DNA of 64,000 nt from Rahnella ecdela (GCF_019049625.1 NZ_JAFMOY010000128.1:1-64000); one strand, 5' to 3'; positions 18,092 to 26,652 are shown, counted from the stretch's first letter. The notes: generated by a model from the sequence alone, not told the origin. Numbers and translations are program-made.

Positions 18092-18412
18092 TTCCTCTCA
18101 GAGTGCATTGTTGGGTTGTGTGTTTTATTTAACGTTGTGTTGTTGTGCTGCTGGAATTAACAATAGGTTAGGACTTCAAAAGCGGATAGCGGAAAGAATT
18201 TGGCAACTTGTTCAGATTTTTTTGACAGACATCCTTCTCTATAAACTGTCGTAAAACCTCATTACTTTCATACCGATAGAAACACCAAAAAATTTTAACG
18301 ACTTGTCAAAAATAACCCATTATCAATATTTACCTGCCACGCCTAATGTTGTTTGCAACACAACGCACAACCCGTTTAAAACCTGCAAATTAACCGCTGA
18401 GGAAATATAAAA
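18092..18412. promoter_or_regulatory. Divergent promoter region with mirrored leader motifs
   Basis: The 320-base gap carries an AACACAACG ... CACAACCC ... CTGAG-(A)-GGAAAT sequence on both outward-facing strands: minus-strand copy around 18103-18148, plus-strand copy around 18355-18405. The parallel layout upstream of both the YcaC-like and alpha/beta hydrolase genes suggests joint control by one protein or RNA-level factor. I recognise no known operator. Confidence 0.5.
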
Positions 18413-19243
18413 ATGAGCACATTCAATACACAAGACGGCACTCAAATTTATTTTAAAGACTGGGGCAAAGGTAAACCGGTGTTATTCAGTCACGGCTGGC
18501 CGCTGGATGCCGACATGTGGGACAGCCAGATGAATTTCCTCGCCGAACGCGGTTACCGTGCTATCGCCTTCGACCGCCGGGGTTTTGGGCGCTCAGAACA
18601 GCCGTGGGAAGGGTATAACTACGATACGTTCGCTTCTGATATCAACGATCTGCTTGAACATCTTGACCTGCACGACGTCACGCTGGTCGGCTTTTCAATG
18701 GGCGGCGGCGATGTCACCCGCTACATCAGCCGTTACGGCACAGAACGCGTCACCAGCCTGGTATTGCTCGGCGCGGTCACACCGCTGTTTATCAAAACTG
18801 ACGATCATCCGCAGGGCGTGGATAAAGCCGCCTTTGACAGCATTAAAGCCGGTTTGCTGAAAGACCGCGCACAGTTCATCAGTGATTTCGCTACCCCGTT
18901 CTATGGCACCAATCAGGGTATGACCGTTTCTGACGGCGTGATGACGCAGACACTGAACATCGCGCTGATGGCGTCGCTGAAAGGCACGGTCGATTGTGTT
19001 ACCGCCTTCTCTGAAACGGATTTCCGCCCGGATATGGCGAAAATCACCGTGCCGACGCTGGTAATTCACGGCAGTGCGGATCAGATTGTACCGTTTGAAG
19101 CCACCGGCAAACTGGCGGCTGAGATGATCAAAGGCGCAGAGCTGAAAGTGTACGAAGGCGCCCCGCACGGTTTTGCCGTCACGCATCAGGATCAGCTGAA
19201 CGACGATTTGCTGGCATTCCTGACTAAAATTACTCACCAGTAA
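18413..19243 (+). CDS. Alpha/beta hydrolase, non-heme chloroperoxidase/arylesterase type
   Basis: The 276-residue enzyme has the full catalytic triad: nucleophile Ser95 in Gly-Phe-Ser-Met-Gly-Gly-Gly, an Asp near 225 in His-Gly-Ser-Ala-Asp-Gln-Ile-Val, and a His near 254 in Gly-Ala-Pro-His-Gly-Phe. The oxyanion segment Ser-His-Gly-Trp-Pro-Leu is at 26-31. This set is typical of cofactor-free perhydrolases/esterases that can oxidise halides with peracid. The physiological substrate is unknown. Ribosome-binding site GAGGAAAT precedes the start; a terminator follows. Confidence 0.9.
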   Translation: MSTFNTQDGTQIYFKDWGKGKPVLFSHGWPLDADMWDSQMNFLAERGYRAIAFDRRGFGRSEQPWEGYNYDTFASDINDLLEHLDLHDVTLVGFSMGGGDVTRYISRYGTERVTSLVLLGAVTPLFIKTDDHPQGVDKAAFDSIKAGLLKDRAQFISDFATPFYGTNQGMTVSDGVMTQTLNIALMASLKGTVDCVTAFSETDFRPDMAKITVPTLVIHGSADQIVPFEATGKLAAEMIKGAELKVYEGAPHGFAVTHQDQLNDDLLAFLTKITHQ

Positions 19244-19293
19244 GTCATGCCAGCCGTAGCAAAGACGCCATCCGCTACGGTTTCTGAGGCATC

Positions 19294-19330
19294 AAAAAGC
19301 CAGAACGCAGGTTCTGGCTTTAGTTTTTTT
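19294..19330 (+). terminator. Terminator of the alpha/beta hydrolase gene
   Basis: AAAGCCAGAAC (19296-19306) and GTTCTGGCTTT (19311-19321) enclose a four-base loop, followed by AG and a run of T. The stem sequence is repeated at 19702-19725. Confidence 0.88.
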
Positions 19331-19460
19331 CCGCCGCCATGACCCGGATCTTTAACTTTTCTTTTCAATTCATTAAGCGCAGTACGTCTTTATTCTTTAC
19401 CCTCCATACGTAGAATGGTTTTTGCCCCCGCCGTGAGGGCTTAATGACTAAGGATTTACT

Positions 19461-19643
19461 ATGCCGATGATCCGTTTGGAAATGCTGCCAGGCCGCACTG
19501 CTGAGCAGAAACGCGACTTTGCCCGTGAAGTCACCCGCCTGGCGGTAGAAACGCTCAAATGTAAGCCGGAAAGTGTGGATGTGGTGATCACTGAAATACC
19601 AAAATCACATTGGGCAAAAGGGGGTGTGTTACCGGAAGAATAA
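19461..19643 (+). CDS. 4-oxalocrotonate-tautomerase-family protein
   Basis: The 60-residue protein starts Met-Pro, so removal of Met exposes the catalytic N-terminal proline of this superfamily. The rest fits the beta-alpha-beta unit: Ile-Arg-Leu-Glu-Met-Leu-Pro-Gly-Arg-Thr-Ala-Glu-Gln-Lys, then Val-Asp-Val-Val-Ile-Thr-Glu-Ile. Members tautomerise enols to ketones in aromatic degradation or act promiscuously. It has its own leader and terminator. A link to the adjacent hydrolase is possible but unproven. Confidence 0.9.
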   Translation: MPMIRLEMLPGRTAEQKRDFAREVTRLAVETLKCKPESVDVVITEIPKSHWAKGGVLPEE

Positions 19644-19696
19644 TCGGCAGAAATGAATCGTCGTCAATAAGACGGGTATTGCGTTGCCGTCACAGA

Positions 19697-19727
19697 CAAA
19701 AAAGCCAGAACAGGGGTTCTGGCTTAT
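19697..19727 (-). terminator. Terminator shared by the tautomerase gene and the Lys/Pro-rich gene
   Basis: AAGCCAGAAC (19702-19711) and GTTCTGGCTT (19716-19725) form the stem. On the minus strand it is followed by TTTTTT, so it best ends the unit at 19747-20771. Confidence 0.85.
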
Positions 19728-19746
19728 ACGCAAACAATTTGTGCCT

Positions 19747-20409
19747 TCAGTTTTGAACAATGTTTTTCACTTCGGGCGGCGTCGTCTCCGCGGATTTCTC
19801 CACAGATTTTACTTCCTGATCTTTCACCTTCGCCTGCACCACAGCTCGCTCTTTTTTCGCAGTCGGTTTTTTATGGTCTGACTTCTTGTGACTTTTTTTC
19901 ACCTGATGCGCTTTTTGGGTGACGGGTGCAACTGGCTTCCGATCTGCTTTCCCTGTCACTGGCGTGACAGCAGACTCAGAGGAAGCCGTCTCCGTTTTCG
20001 CAGGTTCCTGTAAAGTGTTGCCGGCCTGAGGAGTCTCAAAATCGGATTTTGGGAGTTCCTGACCCGTTACGACGAGATCTGCCCCCAGAGTAGTAGGCAT
20101 CGATTTTGGCTGCACACTGATGGTTGTATGTATTCGCTCACCAGATTTTTTGTGTTTTACCTTGGCTTTCTTTGGCAACTTTTTAACCGGTGAAGACGTC
20201 TTTGTTGCTACTTTCGGCGCTTCAATATTTTTTGGTTGCTCAGTCAGCGCAGGCGAGGTTTTGATTTCCTCTTGGACCACCGGTTGTTCAGAGGACGGGA
20301 TCAGATGTTCCTGCTTAAGCATATCCAGCAACTCTAAATTATCAGCCCGGGCTCCCTGAAATGCGGTCAGCAAGAAAATAAAAAAAACAGATATTATTTT
20401 GTTCATCAT
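19747..20409 (-). CDS. Exported Lys/Pro/Thr-rich low-complexity protein of unknown function
   Basis: The 220-residue product has a signal peptide (hydrophobic 4-17, likely cleavage after Gly-Ala-Arg-Ala near residue 22). The mature part is mostly disordered: many Lys-Lys, Pro and Val-Thr runs, such as Val-Lys-Lys-Leu-Pro-Lys-Lys-Ala-Lys-Val-Lys-His-Lys-Lys and Lys-Lys-Ser-His-Lys-Lys-Ser-Asp-His-Lys-Lys. This resembles periplasm-spanning linkers (as in TonB or TolA) but no folded domain is visible. Its start overlaps the stop of the lipoprotein gene upstream by four bases, so the two are translationally coupled. No function recognised. Confidence 0.7.
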   Translation of the reverse strand: MMNKIISVFFIFLLTAFQGARADNLELLDMLKQEHLIPSSEQPVVQEEIKTSPALTEQPKNIEAPKVATKTSSPVKKLPKKAKVKHKKSGERIHTTISVQPKSMPTTLGADLVVTGQELPKSDFETPQAGNTLQEPAKTETASSESAVTPVTGKADRKPVAPVTQKAHQVKKSHKKSDHKKPTAKKERAVVQAKVKDQEVKSVEKSAETTPPEVKNIVQN

Positions 20410-20771
20410 ATTTTATTAATTTCCTGGGAGCGCTGGTCCATATTTTTAAATACGGCACCTTTCACGCGTGCACAGATCATCTTTAATTTTGATTGCAATT
20501 CAATATTAAGAATTTCCTCGGAGTCTTTATTAATTGCTCCGTCATTTTTCCTGTAAACATCGTATGCATTAGTCAGTTGCGTAAACTGTGCCTGGTAGAT
20601 GGCAAAATCATTGGGAGAAAGGCGCTGCAACGCTTTGAACTCATTAATACATGTCACACCTTCTCTTTGCGCAATCGGGGTGTTATTTTTTGTAGGATCG
20701 GTTTTATTTACGCAACCTGTTAATATAATTAAAGTTGCTATAGAAAATGCTGCTAATTTTAAACCATTCAT
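20406..20771 (-). CDS. Small putative lipoprotein of unknown function
   Basis: The 121-residue protein has a lipoprotein signal with lipobox Leu-Thr-Gly-Cys (Cys20), followed by Val-Asn-Lys-Thr; the residue after Cys is not Asp, which favours the outer membrane. The mature region is helical and contains two further cysteines that could pair. It is the first gene of a two-gene unit with the Lys/Pro-rich exported protein, overlapping it by four bases. No domain recognised. Confidence 0.7.
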   Translation of the reverse strand: MNGLKLAAFSIATLIILTGCVNKTDPTKNNTPIAQREGVTCINEFKALQRLSPNDFAIYQAQFTQLTNAYDVYRKNDGAINKDSEEILNIELQSKLKMICARVKGAVFKNMDQRSQEINKI

Positions 20772-20973
20772 TATTTATACGTTCCTGTAAGTTTATCCAA
20801 TTAAAACGCGGCATTATCGTTTCTTTAATTGCGGCCTGTAAACGTACAGTTTCTTAATAATGATTTAAGTTCTACTAAACTACTAAACAGTTTCTTTTAA
20901 TTCAGGTGGTTAAGTTAATAAGGGGACGCTTTATAGAAAAATTTAGAAAAAAATTGTTCTGGAAAAAACAAAA

Positions 20974-20999
20974 CAGGGTAAAAAATGACTTTACCCTGA
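20974..20999. terminator. Terminator-like hairpin after msrA
   Basis: CAGGGTAAA (20974-20982) pairs with TTTACCCTG at the right end, around an eight-base loop, 30 bases after the msrA stop. Confidence 0.65.
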
Positions 21000-21029
21000 T
21001 TATAATTAACTCAATCACACCTGCCCGAA

Positions 21030-21572
21030 CTATCCTTGTAAAGATTTCGTGCGCTGCGCAAAACTCTTGCGCAGTTTTTGTAATTTCGGTGGGATCACTG
21101 CCATGCAGTAACGGTTTTGCTGCCCTGCGCCATCCCAGTAGTTCTGATGATAGCCTTCGGCCACATACACTTCACCCAGCGGTTCGATGCTGGTGACTAT
21201 CGGGTCGCTGTGATCGTGCTGCGCGCGAAGAATTGCCGCTTCCGCATCCGCCTTTTGCTGTTCGTTAGCCGGGAAAATCGCCGAACGGTATTGTGTACCG
21301 ACGTCGTTGCCCTGTCGGTTAAGCTGGGTCGGATCGTGTGTAACAAAGTGGATATCCAGCAGATCGCCGTAGGTCAGTTTATCCGGATCGAAACCGACAC
21401 GGATGGCTTCCGCATGGCCGGTCGTACCGGTGCAAACCTGTTCATAATTTGGATTCGGTCGACGCCCGCCGGTATAAACACTTTCCACCGACTCCACGCC
21501 GATGACGTCTTTGAACACCGCTTCTGTACACCAGAAACAGCCGCCACCGAAAATAGCGTATTCGATTGTCAT
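21030..21572 (-). CDS. msrA: Peptide-methionine (S)-S-oxide reductase
   Basis: The 180-residue enzyme repairs oxidised methionine, reducing the S-sulfoxide with electrons from thioredoxin. The catalytic motif Gly-Gly-Gly-Cys-Phe-Trp-Cys-Thr-Glu is at residues 9-17, and the C-terminal Tyr-His-Gln-Asn-Tyr-Trp and Arg-Tyr-Cys are the usual substrate and resolving elements. It is the short form, lacking the N-terminal extension of E. coli MsrA (about 212 residues). Single-gene unit. Confidence 0.94.
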   Translation of the reverse strand: MTIEYAIFGGGCFWCTEAVFKDVIGVESVESVYTGGRRPNPNYEQVCTGTTGHAEAIRVGFDPDKLTYGDLLDIHFVTHDPTQLNRQGNDVGTQYRSAIFPANEQQKADAEAAILRAQHDHSDPIVTSIEPLGEVYVAEGYHQNYWDGAGQQNRYCMAVIPPKLQKLRKSFAQRTKSLQG

Positions 21573-21793
21573 ACAGACTCCTTCACTCAGGGGGTAGAGG
21601 AAATATGGGGACGGATAATGCTGAGATAAAGGTATGGCATTAAAAAAACAGAATGTGAAATTCTTCTAGCCGGTAAAATTATATTATTTTGCTTCAGATT
21701 ATTTCCCTGTAAATAGTGATGATATTGCGTCTGATTGATCTGCTTTTTTTTTCGTGGCAGACTCACTGGCATTGAAATACATGGAATTCCCCT

Positions 21794-22429
21794 ATGAAAG
21801 ACGTAATTGAAGGTTTCCTCAGATTCCAGAAAGAAGCGTTCCCCCAACGCTCTAAGCTCTTCAAAAAGCTCGCATTAAACCAAAATCCTAAGACACTTTT
21901 TATCTCCTGTTCTGACAGCCGTTTAGTACCGGAATTAGTCACGCAGCGTGAACCGGGCGAACTGTTTGTTATCCGTAATGCCGGTAACATTGTGCCGCCC
22001 TTCGGGCCGGAACCGGGCGGCGTTTCTGCCACGGTCGAGTACGCGGTGATGGCGCTGGGCGTAAAAGATATCGTGGTCTGCGGACACTCAAACTGCGGCG
22101 CAATGAGCGCAATCGCTAACTGCACCTGTCTGGATCACATGCCTGCGGTCGCACACTGGCTGCGTTATTCTGATGCGGCGAAAGCCATCAATGAATCCTT
22201 CGAACACGAATCGCCTGAAGCGCGTGTTAACGGTATGGTGCATCAGAACGTGGTCGCGCAGCTGAGCAATTTGCGCACCCACCCTTGTGTGGCAGTGGCG
22301 CTGGCAAAAGGTGAAATTACCCTGCACGGCTGGGTATATGATATTGAATCGGGTTCAATTGAAGCCTTCGATTCCAAAAGCAGCACCTTTATTTCACTGT
22401 CAGATAATCCTGAAGTCAGGGCCAGCTGA
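21794..22429 (+). CDS. cynT: Beta-class carbonic anhydrase, CynT type
   Basis: The 211-residue enzyme interconverts CO2 and bicarbonate. Zinc ligands Cys39 (Cys-Ser-Asp-Ser-Arg), His98 and Cys101 (His-Ser-Asn-Cys-Gly-Ala) are all present, with the Asp41-Arg43 pair. It matches E. coli CynT closely ([19 protein letters not shown]; [12 protein letters not shown]). In E. coli cynT works with cyanase (cynS) to keep bicarbonate available; no cynS, cynX or CynR is adjacent here, so it may serve as a general carbonic anhydrase. A terminator follows. Confidence 0.92.
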   Translation: MKDVIEGFLRFQKEAFPQRSKLFKKLALNQNPKTLFISCSDSRLVPELVTQREPGELFVIRNAGNIVPPFGPEPGGVSATVEYAVMALGVKDIVVCGHSNCGAMSAIANCTCLDHMPAVAHWLRYSDAAKAINESFEHESPEARVNGMVHQNVVAQLSNLRTHPCVAVALAKGEITLHGWVYDIESGSIEAFDSKSSTFISLSDNPEVRAS

Positions 22430-22433
22430 TAAG

Positions 22434-22463
22434 AAATACCGGCATGATGTCGTGCCGGTATTT
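22434..22463 (+). terminator. Terminator-like hairpin after cynT
   Basis: AAATACCGGCA and TGCCGGTATTT form an 11-bp stem with an eight-base loop just after the stop codon. Confidence 0.75.
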
Positions 22464-22612
22464 AATGCGAAACAGGTCTAAATCGGTTCCGCATTATAAA
22501 CCGGCAATTTAACTAAATTTATCATTTCATCCGCACCTTTAAGCCGACAATATTTCCCCACCTGAACGACACTTAACCGTTTTCTCCTTCAATGCCATAG
22601 CGAGAATAATTC

Positions 22613-23737
22613 ATGCCTGTTATCACGTTGAACCGTCTGGCCGATTGTCCTGCCGCACAGTGGGATGCGCTGGTGCCTGCGCAACAGCCTTTCCTCAGCT
22701 ATGCATTTTTATCCGCCCTGGAAGACAGTGGCAGCCTGGGGCCAAATTCTGGCTGGCGTCCACAACATCTTCTCTGGCAGGAAAACGGCGAAATCTGCGC
22801 CGCCATTCCCGGCTACCGCAAACGCCATTCTTATGGTGAATATGTGTTTGATCAGGGCTGGGCGGATGCCTGCCAGCGTTCTGGCATCGCTTATTATCCG
22901 AAGTGGCTCGGCGCAGTGCCATTCAGTCCGGTGACCGGCGCACGGCTGCTGGGCGATGAGTCTGCTGCCACCCATCTGTTAAAGGCGATACCGGATTATC
23001 TTGAAGAAAACGGCCTGACCGGCGCGCATATCAATTTTACCGACGAGCGCGCTAACCGGATAATCGGGGCAGAACCCGTCTGGCAACACCGGCAGGGTTT
23101 GCAGTATCACTGGCAAAATCGTGACTATCGCGATTTTCAGGATTACCTCGACGCACTCACGTCGCGTAAGCGCAAACAGTTTCGTAAAGAGCGCGAACAG
23201 GTGGCGTCGCAGGGCATCGAATTTATCTGGCGGGAAGGCGCACAGGTGACTGAAGCGCAATGGGATTTCGTCTATGCCTGCTACAGCAACACCTATCATA
23301 TCCGCGGCCAGTCGCCTTATCTGACCCGCGCGTTCTTCAGCCTGCTGGCAGAACGTATGCCGCAAGCAATCCGCGTGGTATTCGCGCAGCAAAATGGGCG
23401 TGATGTGGCGATGGCGTTCAGTTTAATCAGCGGCGATACGTTTTACGGACGCTACTGGGGCTGTCTGGCAGAATTCGACCGGCTGCATTTCGAAACCTGT
23501 TTCTATCAGGGAATGGAATACGCGATTGCCAGCGGACTGAAACGGTTTGATGCCGGCGCACAGGGCGAACACAAATTGCTGCGCGGCTTTGAGCCGGTGA
23601 TCACCGACTCCTGGCACTATTTACGCCATCCGGGTTTACGCGATGCGGTGGAAGATTTTTTAGTGGAAGAACGTGCCGGCGTGCAGCGCTGGGCGGAAGA
23701 AGCCCGCGAAGTGCTGCCCTACCGGCACGACGTCTGA
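22613..23737 (+). CDS. GNAT/FemAB-like N-acetyltransferase (DUF482-type)
   Basis: The 374-residue protein fits the peptidogalycan-biosynthesis/DUF482 group: an N-terminal Phe-Leu-Ser-Tyr-Ala-Phe-Leu motif, a central Ser-Arg-Lys-Arg-Lys-Gln-Phe-Arg-Lys-Glu-Arg, and Gly-Arg-Tyr-Trp-Gly-Cys followed by His-Phe-Glu-Thr-Cys-Phe-Tyr-Gln-Gly. No signal peptide or membrane segment is seen. The substrate is unknown in this group despite the family name. It runs tail to tail with the ABC transporter gene, with only 12 bases between the stops. Confidence 0.82.
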   Translation: MPVITLNRLADCPAAQWDALVPAQQPFLSYAFLSALEDSGSLGPNSGWRPQHLLWQENGEICAAIPGYRKRHSYGEYVFDQGWADACQRSGIAYYPKWLGAVPFSPVTGARLLGDESAATHLLKAIPDYLEENGLTGAHINFTDERANRIIGAEPVWQHRQGLQYHWQNRDYRDFQDYLDALTSRKRKQFRKEREQVASQGIEFIWREGAQVTEAQWDFVYACYSNTYHIRGQSPYLTRAFFSLLAERMPQAIRVVFAQQNGRDVAMAFSLISGDTFYGRYWGCLAEFDRLHFETCFYQGMEYAIASGLKRFDAGAQGEHKLLRGFEPVITDSWHYLRHPGLRDAVEDFLVEERAGVQRWAEEAREVLPYRHDV

Positions 23738-23749
23738 TAAGTACAGGCT

Positions 23750-25597
23750 TTAATCCATGCCGACAAATCCGCCGGTCTGATGCTGCCACAGGCGTGCGTA
23801 AAGTCCGCCGTGCGCCAGCAGTTCGGCGTGATTACCCGTCTCGACAATCTGCCCTTTTTCCAGCACCACCAGACGGTCCATTTTGGCAATCGTCGATAAG
23901 CGGTGCGCGATGGCAATCACCGTTTTACCGCCCATCAGCGTCTCGAGACTTTCCTGAATCGCCGCTTCCACCTCAGAATCCAGCGCTGACGTGGCTTCAT
24001 CCATAATCAGAATTGGCGCGTTTTTCAGTAACACGCGCGCAATAGCAATACGCTGACGCTGACCGCCGGAAAGCTTCACGCCGCGTTCGCCGACATGGGC
24101 GTCCAGCCCGGTTCTGCCCAGCGAATCATACAGTTGCGGTATGAATTCATCGGCACGCGCCTGACGGATTGCCAGCTGCAACTCCTCCTCCGTCGCGCCC
24201 GGCCTGCCGTACAGCAGATTATCGCGGATGGAACGGTGCAGCAGCGAGGTGTCCTGGGTGATCATGCCGATTTGCGCGCGCAGGCTTTCCTGCGTGACGT
24301 CGGCAATATTTTGCTGATCAATCAGAATGCGACCGCTGTCGATGTCATACAGACGCAGCAGCAAATTCACCAGCGTGGACTTCCCTGCGCCGGAAGGCCC
24401 GATCAGGCCGATCTTCTCGCCGGGACGGATGGCCAGATCCAGATTGGGGATCACCCTTCCGCCTTCCCCGGAATTCTCTTTGCCGTAATTAAACTGGATG
24501 TGATCCAAGTGGATCGCCCCCTGATCCACTTTCAGCGCTTTCGCTTGCGGTTTATCGGTGACGCTCAGCGGCTTCGCGATCGTGTGCAGGCCATCCTGCA
24601 CCATACCGATATTTTCGAAAATACCGTTGACCACCCACATGATCCAGCCAGACATATTCACGATACGAATCACCAGACCGGTCGCCAGCGCGATAGCCCC
24701 GACGCTAATCAGCGATTGCGTCCACAGCCACAGAGCCAGACCGGTAGTGCTGACAATCAGCAGCCCGTTCAGCGTGGTGATCGACACGTCCATTCCGGTA
24801 ACCAGACGCCCGGCCAGCTGGGTTTTCTCCGTCTGTTCAGTGATGGCTTCGCGGGCATATTTCTGCTCGAGATCGGTATGCGCGAACAGTTTCAGCGTGG
24901 TGATATTGGTATAACCATCGACGATGCAGCCCATCAGTTTTGAACGCGCTTCCGACGACTGCACCGAGCGTTGTTTCACGCGCGGCACGAAATAACGCAG
25001 GCACACGCCATAACCAAATATCCAGATAATCAGCGGGATCATCAGCCGCCAGTCCGCTTCGGCAAACAGGAACAGCGCACTGGCGGCGTAAATCACCACG
25101 TGCCAGATGGCGTCGACCGCCTGCACCGCAGAATCGCGCAGCGAGTTACCGGTCTGCATAATGCGCTGGGCAATACGTCCGGCGAAATCACTCTGGAAAA
25201 AGTTCAGGCTCTGTTTGAGGACATATTTATGATTCTGCCAGCGGATCATGCTGGTCATGCCGGGACTGATAGTCTGGTGAACCAGCAAATCATGCAGCCC
25301 GATAAATACCGGCCGCAGGATCATCGCCACCGCCGCCATCCACAAAAGCTCGCCCATATGGTCGGTGAAAAAACTGCCCGGCGGTGTGTCTTTGGTCAAG
25401 TCGATAATCTGGCTGAGATAGCTGAACAGCGAGACTTCAATCAGCGCACCGATCAGCCCCACCACCAGTAAAATTGCGAAACTCGGCCAGACCTGGCGCA
25501 GATAATAAAGATAGAAAGGCAGAACCTGATCCGGCGGCTCAGCAGCCGGTGCCTCACGGAAGATGTCGATCATTCGCTCGAAACGGCGAAACAGCAT
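23750..25597 (-). CDS. ABC exporter half-transporter (fused permease and ATPase)
   Basis: The 615-residue protein joins an exporter-type membrane domain with about six helices (residues 35-340) to an ATPase domain (370-600). The ATPase has Walker A Gly-Pro-Ser-Gly-Ala-Gly-Lys-Ser-Thr, a signature Leu-Ser-Gly-Gly-Gln-Arg-Gln-Arg, Walker B Ile-Leu-Ile-Met-Asp-Glu and the switch His in Ala-His-Arg-Leu-Ser-Thr. It must dimerise; no second half-transporter lies nearby, so it probably forms a homodimer of the MsbA/MDR type. Substrate not predictable; there is no peptidase domain for bacteriocin export. Confidence 0.92.
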   Translation of the reverse strand: MLFRRFERMIDIFREAPAAEPPDQVLPFYLYYLRQVWPSFAILLVVGLIGALIEVSLFSYLSQIIDLTKDTPPGSFFTDHMGELLWMAAVAMILRPVFIGLHDLLVHQTISPGMTSMIRWQNHKYVLKQSLNFFQSDFAGRIAQRIMQTGNSLRDSAVQAVDAIWHVVIYAASALFLFAEADWRLMIPLIIWIFGYGVCLRYFVPRVKQRSVQSSEARSKLMGCIVDGYTNITTLKLFAHTDLEQKYAREAITEQTEKTQLAGRLVTGMDVSITTLNGLLIVSTTGLALWLWTQSLISVGAIALATGLVIRIVNMSGWIMWVVNGIFENIGMVQDGLHTIAKPLSVTDKPQAKALKVDQGAIHLDHIQFNYGKENSGEGGRVIPNLDLAIRPGEKIGLIGPSGAGKSTLVNLLLRLYDIDSGRILIDQQNIADVTQESLRAQIGMITQDTSLLHRSIRDNLLYGRPGATEEELQLAIRQARADEFIPQLYDSLGRTGLDAHVGERGVKLSGGQRQRIAIARVLLKNAPILIMDEATSALDSEVEAAIQESLETLMGGKTVIAIAHRLSTIAKMDRLVVLEKGQIVETGNHAELLAHGGLYARLWQHQTGGFVGMD

Positions 25598-25726
25598 GGC
25601 GCACCTCTTAAGTTGTTCATCGTCAAAGCTGTCCTGCTTTGATGTTCTGGTTCGTAGAATCTGACAGAACCTATAAGAGTAGAGTATTTCTACCGTTCGC
25701 CCCAGAAATTAGTATTCTTTTCGCTG

Positions 25727-25760
25727 ATAGATAAGCCAAATAAATATTTGGCTTATCTAT
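25727..25760. repeat. Perfect 34-base palindrome (16-bp arms, 2-base loop)
   Basis: ATAGATAAGCCAAATA is followed by AA and then its exact reverse complement. It lies between the ABC exporter promoter and the end of the paired secreted-protein genes. No T run follows on either strand, so it is not a canonical terminator, though it could end or stabilise the transcript of the pair. Confidence 0.9.
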
Positions 25761-25843
25761 AAAATAAAATTAGATTACAGATAATGCTCGAGAGTTATTA
25801 AGGGAGTAAATAGCACCAATGGCATTTACAAATAATTCTAAAA

Positions 25844-26269
25844 TTAATGCATAACACCTTGATCAGTAGCAATAACTTTATTTTTATAAAAAACTTTTAA
25901 ATTCCATACCTCTTCTGATACATTCCCCTTAGAATAATCAGGATTCAGAACGTAACTATAACCACCGTTATCAAATATATACCCCTGGAAATTGTAGTTA
26001 TGAGAATTGAACATTACACGACCTTTCAGACGCAGTCTTGCCCCCGTTTTTTTATTAATTCCATCGTAATCCACATCATCACATGTCATTTCGCCTTCAG
26101 GACAATTGAATTTTAAATCGATATCAAAATGCTGACCTTCGAAATCAGGTAACCCGGGATGAAGTCTGTAGGTATTCGCATAACAATTCATGCTAAATAA
26201 TAATATAAAGATTGCTGGCGTTGATTTTTTCACTAATTTTAAATTCCTTTTTAACCCGACGGATATCAA
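25844..26269 (-). CDS. Secreted protein of unknown function, paralogue of the upstream gene
   Basis: The 141-residue product has an N-terminal signal (hydrophobic stretch Ala-Ile-Phe-Ile-Leu-Leu-Phe, cleavage near Cys-Tyr-Ala-Asn at residue 30). The mature part shares its whole plan with the gene at 26266-26652: Leu-His-Pro-Gly, Phe-x-Gly-x-x-Phe, Asp-Leu-Lys, Cys-Pro-Glu, Thr-Cys-Asp-Asp-Val, Lys-Lys-Thr-Gly, Gly-Arg, and an ending with Ala/Thr-Asp-Gln/Glu-Gly. The two conserved cysteines could form a disulfide. The start overlaps the upstream stop by four bases. No known domain; a role as an immunity or inhibitor protein is speculation. Confidence 0.7.
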   Translation of the reverse strand: MISVGLKRNLKLVKKSTPAIFILLFSMNCYANTYRLHPGLPDFEGQHFDIDLKFNCPEGEMTCDDVDYDGINKKTGARLRLKGRVMFNSHNYNFQGYIFDNGGYSYVLNPDYSKGNVSEEVWNLKVFYKNKVIATDQGVMH

Positions 26270-26652
26270 TACATACTTCCTTCATCACTTGCTATAAATT
26301 CACCGTTACACGTCACATTCAACACCCACCACTCTGTAGATTTTGCCGAAGGTGAATAATCAGCCGTCAACATATACAAATATTTCCCATTTTCGAACTC
26401 ATACCATTGGTGATCCTTCGTCGGGATAGATAAAAGTCTGCCAGTCAGATGAAGCTTCTCTCCTGTCTTCTTGCTTATGGCGTCATAGCTCACGTCGTTA
26501 CATGTTACACTGCTTTCAGGACAACGCGCTTTCAGTTCTATCTCAAATTTTTCTCCCTGAAATGAGCGAATACCAGGGTGCAGCTTATGGCCTTCTGCAT
26601 GAGCGCATACTGAGAACAAGGTAATAAAAGAAAAAGCTTTCAATGTTCCCAT
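26266..26652 (-). CDS. Secreted protein of unknown function, first gene of a tandem pair
   Basis: The 128-residue product has a signal peptide (hydrophobic Phe-Ser-Phe-Ile-Thr-Leu-Phe-Ser-Val-Cys, cleavage near Ala-His-Ala at 17-20). The mature part begins Glu-Gly-His-Lys-Leu-His-Pro-Gly-Ile-Arg-Ser-Phe-Gln-Gly. Cysteines in Arg-Cys-Pro-Glu-Ser and Val-Thr-Cys-Asn-Asp-Val line up with those of the paralogue. The two genes form one coupled unit and are less GC-rich than their neighbours. No domain recognised; they probably fold as a small beta-rich periplasmic or secreted protein. Confidence 0.7.
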   Translation of the reverse strand: MGTLKAFSFITLFSVCAHAEGHKLHPGIRSFQGEKFEIELKARCPESSVTCNDVSYDAISKKTGEKLHLTGRLLSIPTKDHQWYEFENGKYLYMLTADYSPSAKSTEWWVLNVTCNGEFIASDEGSMY

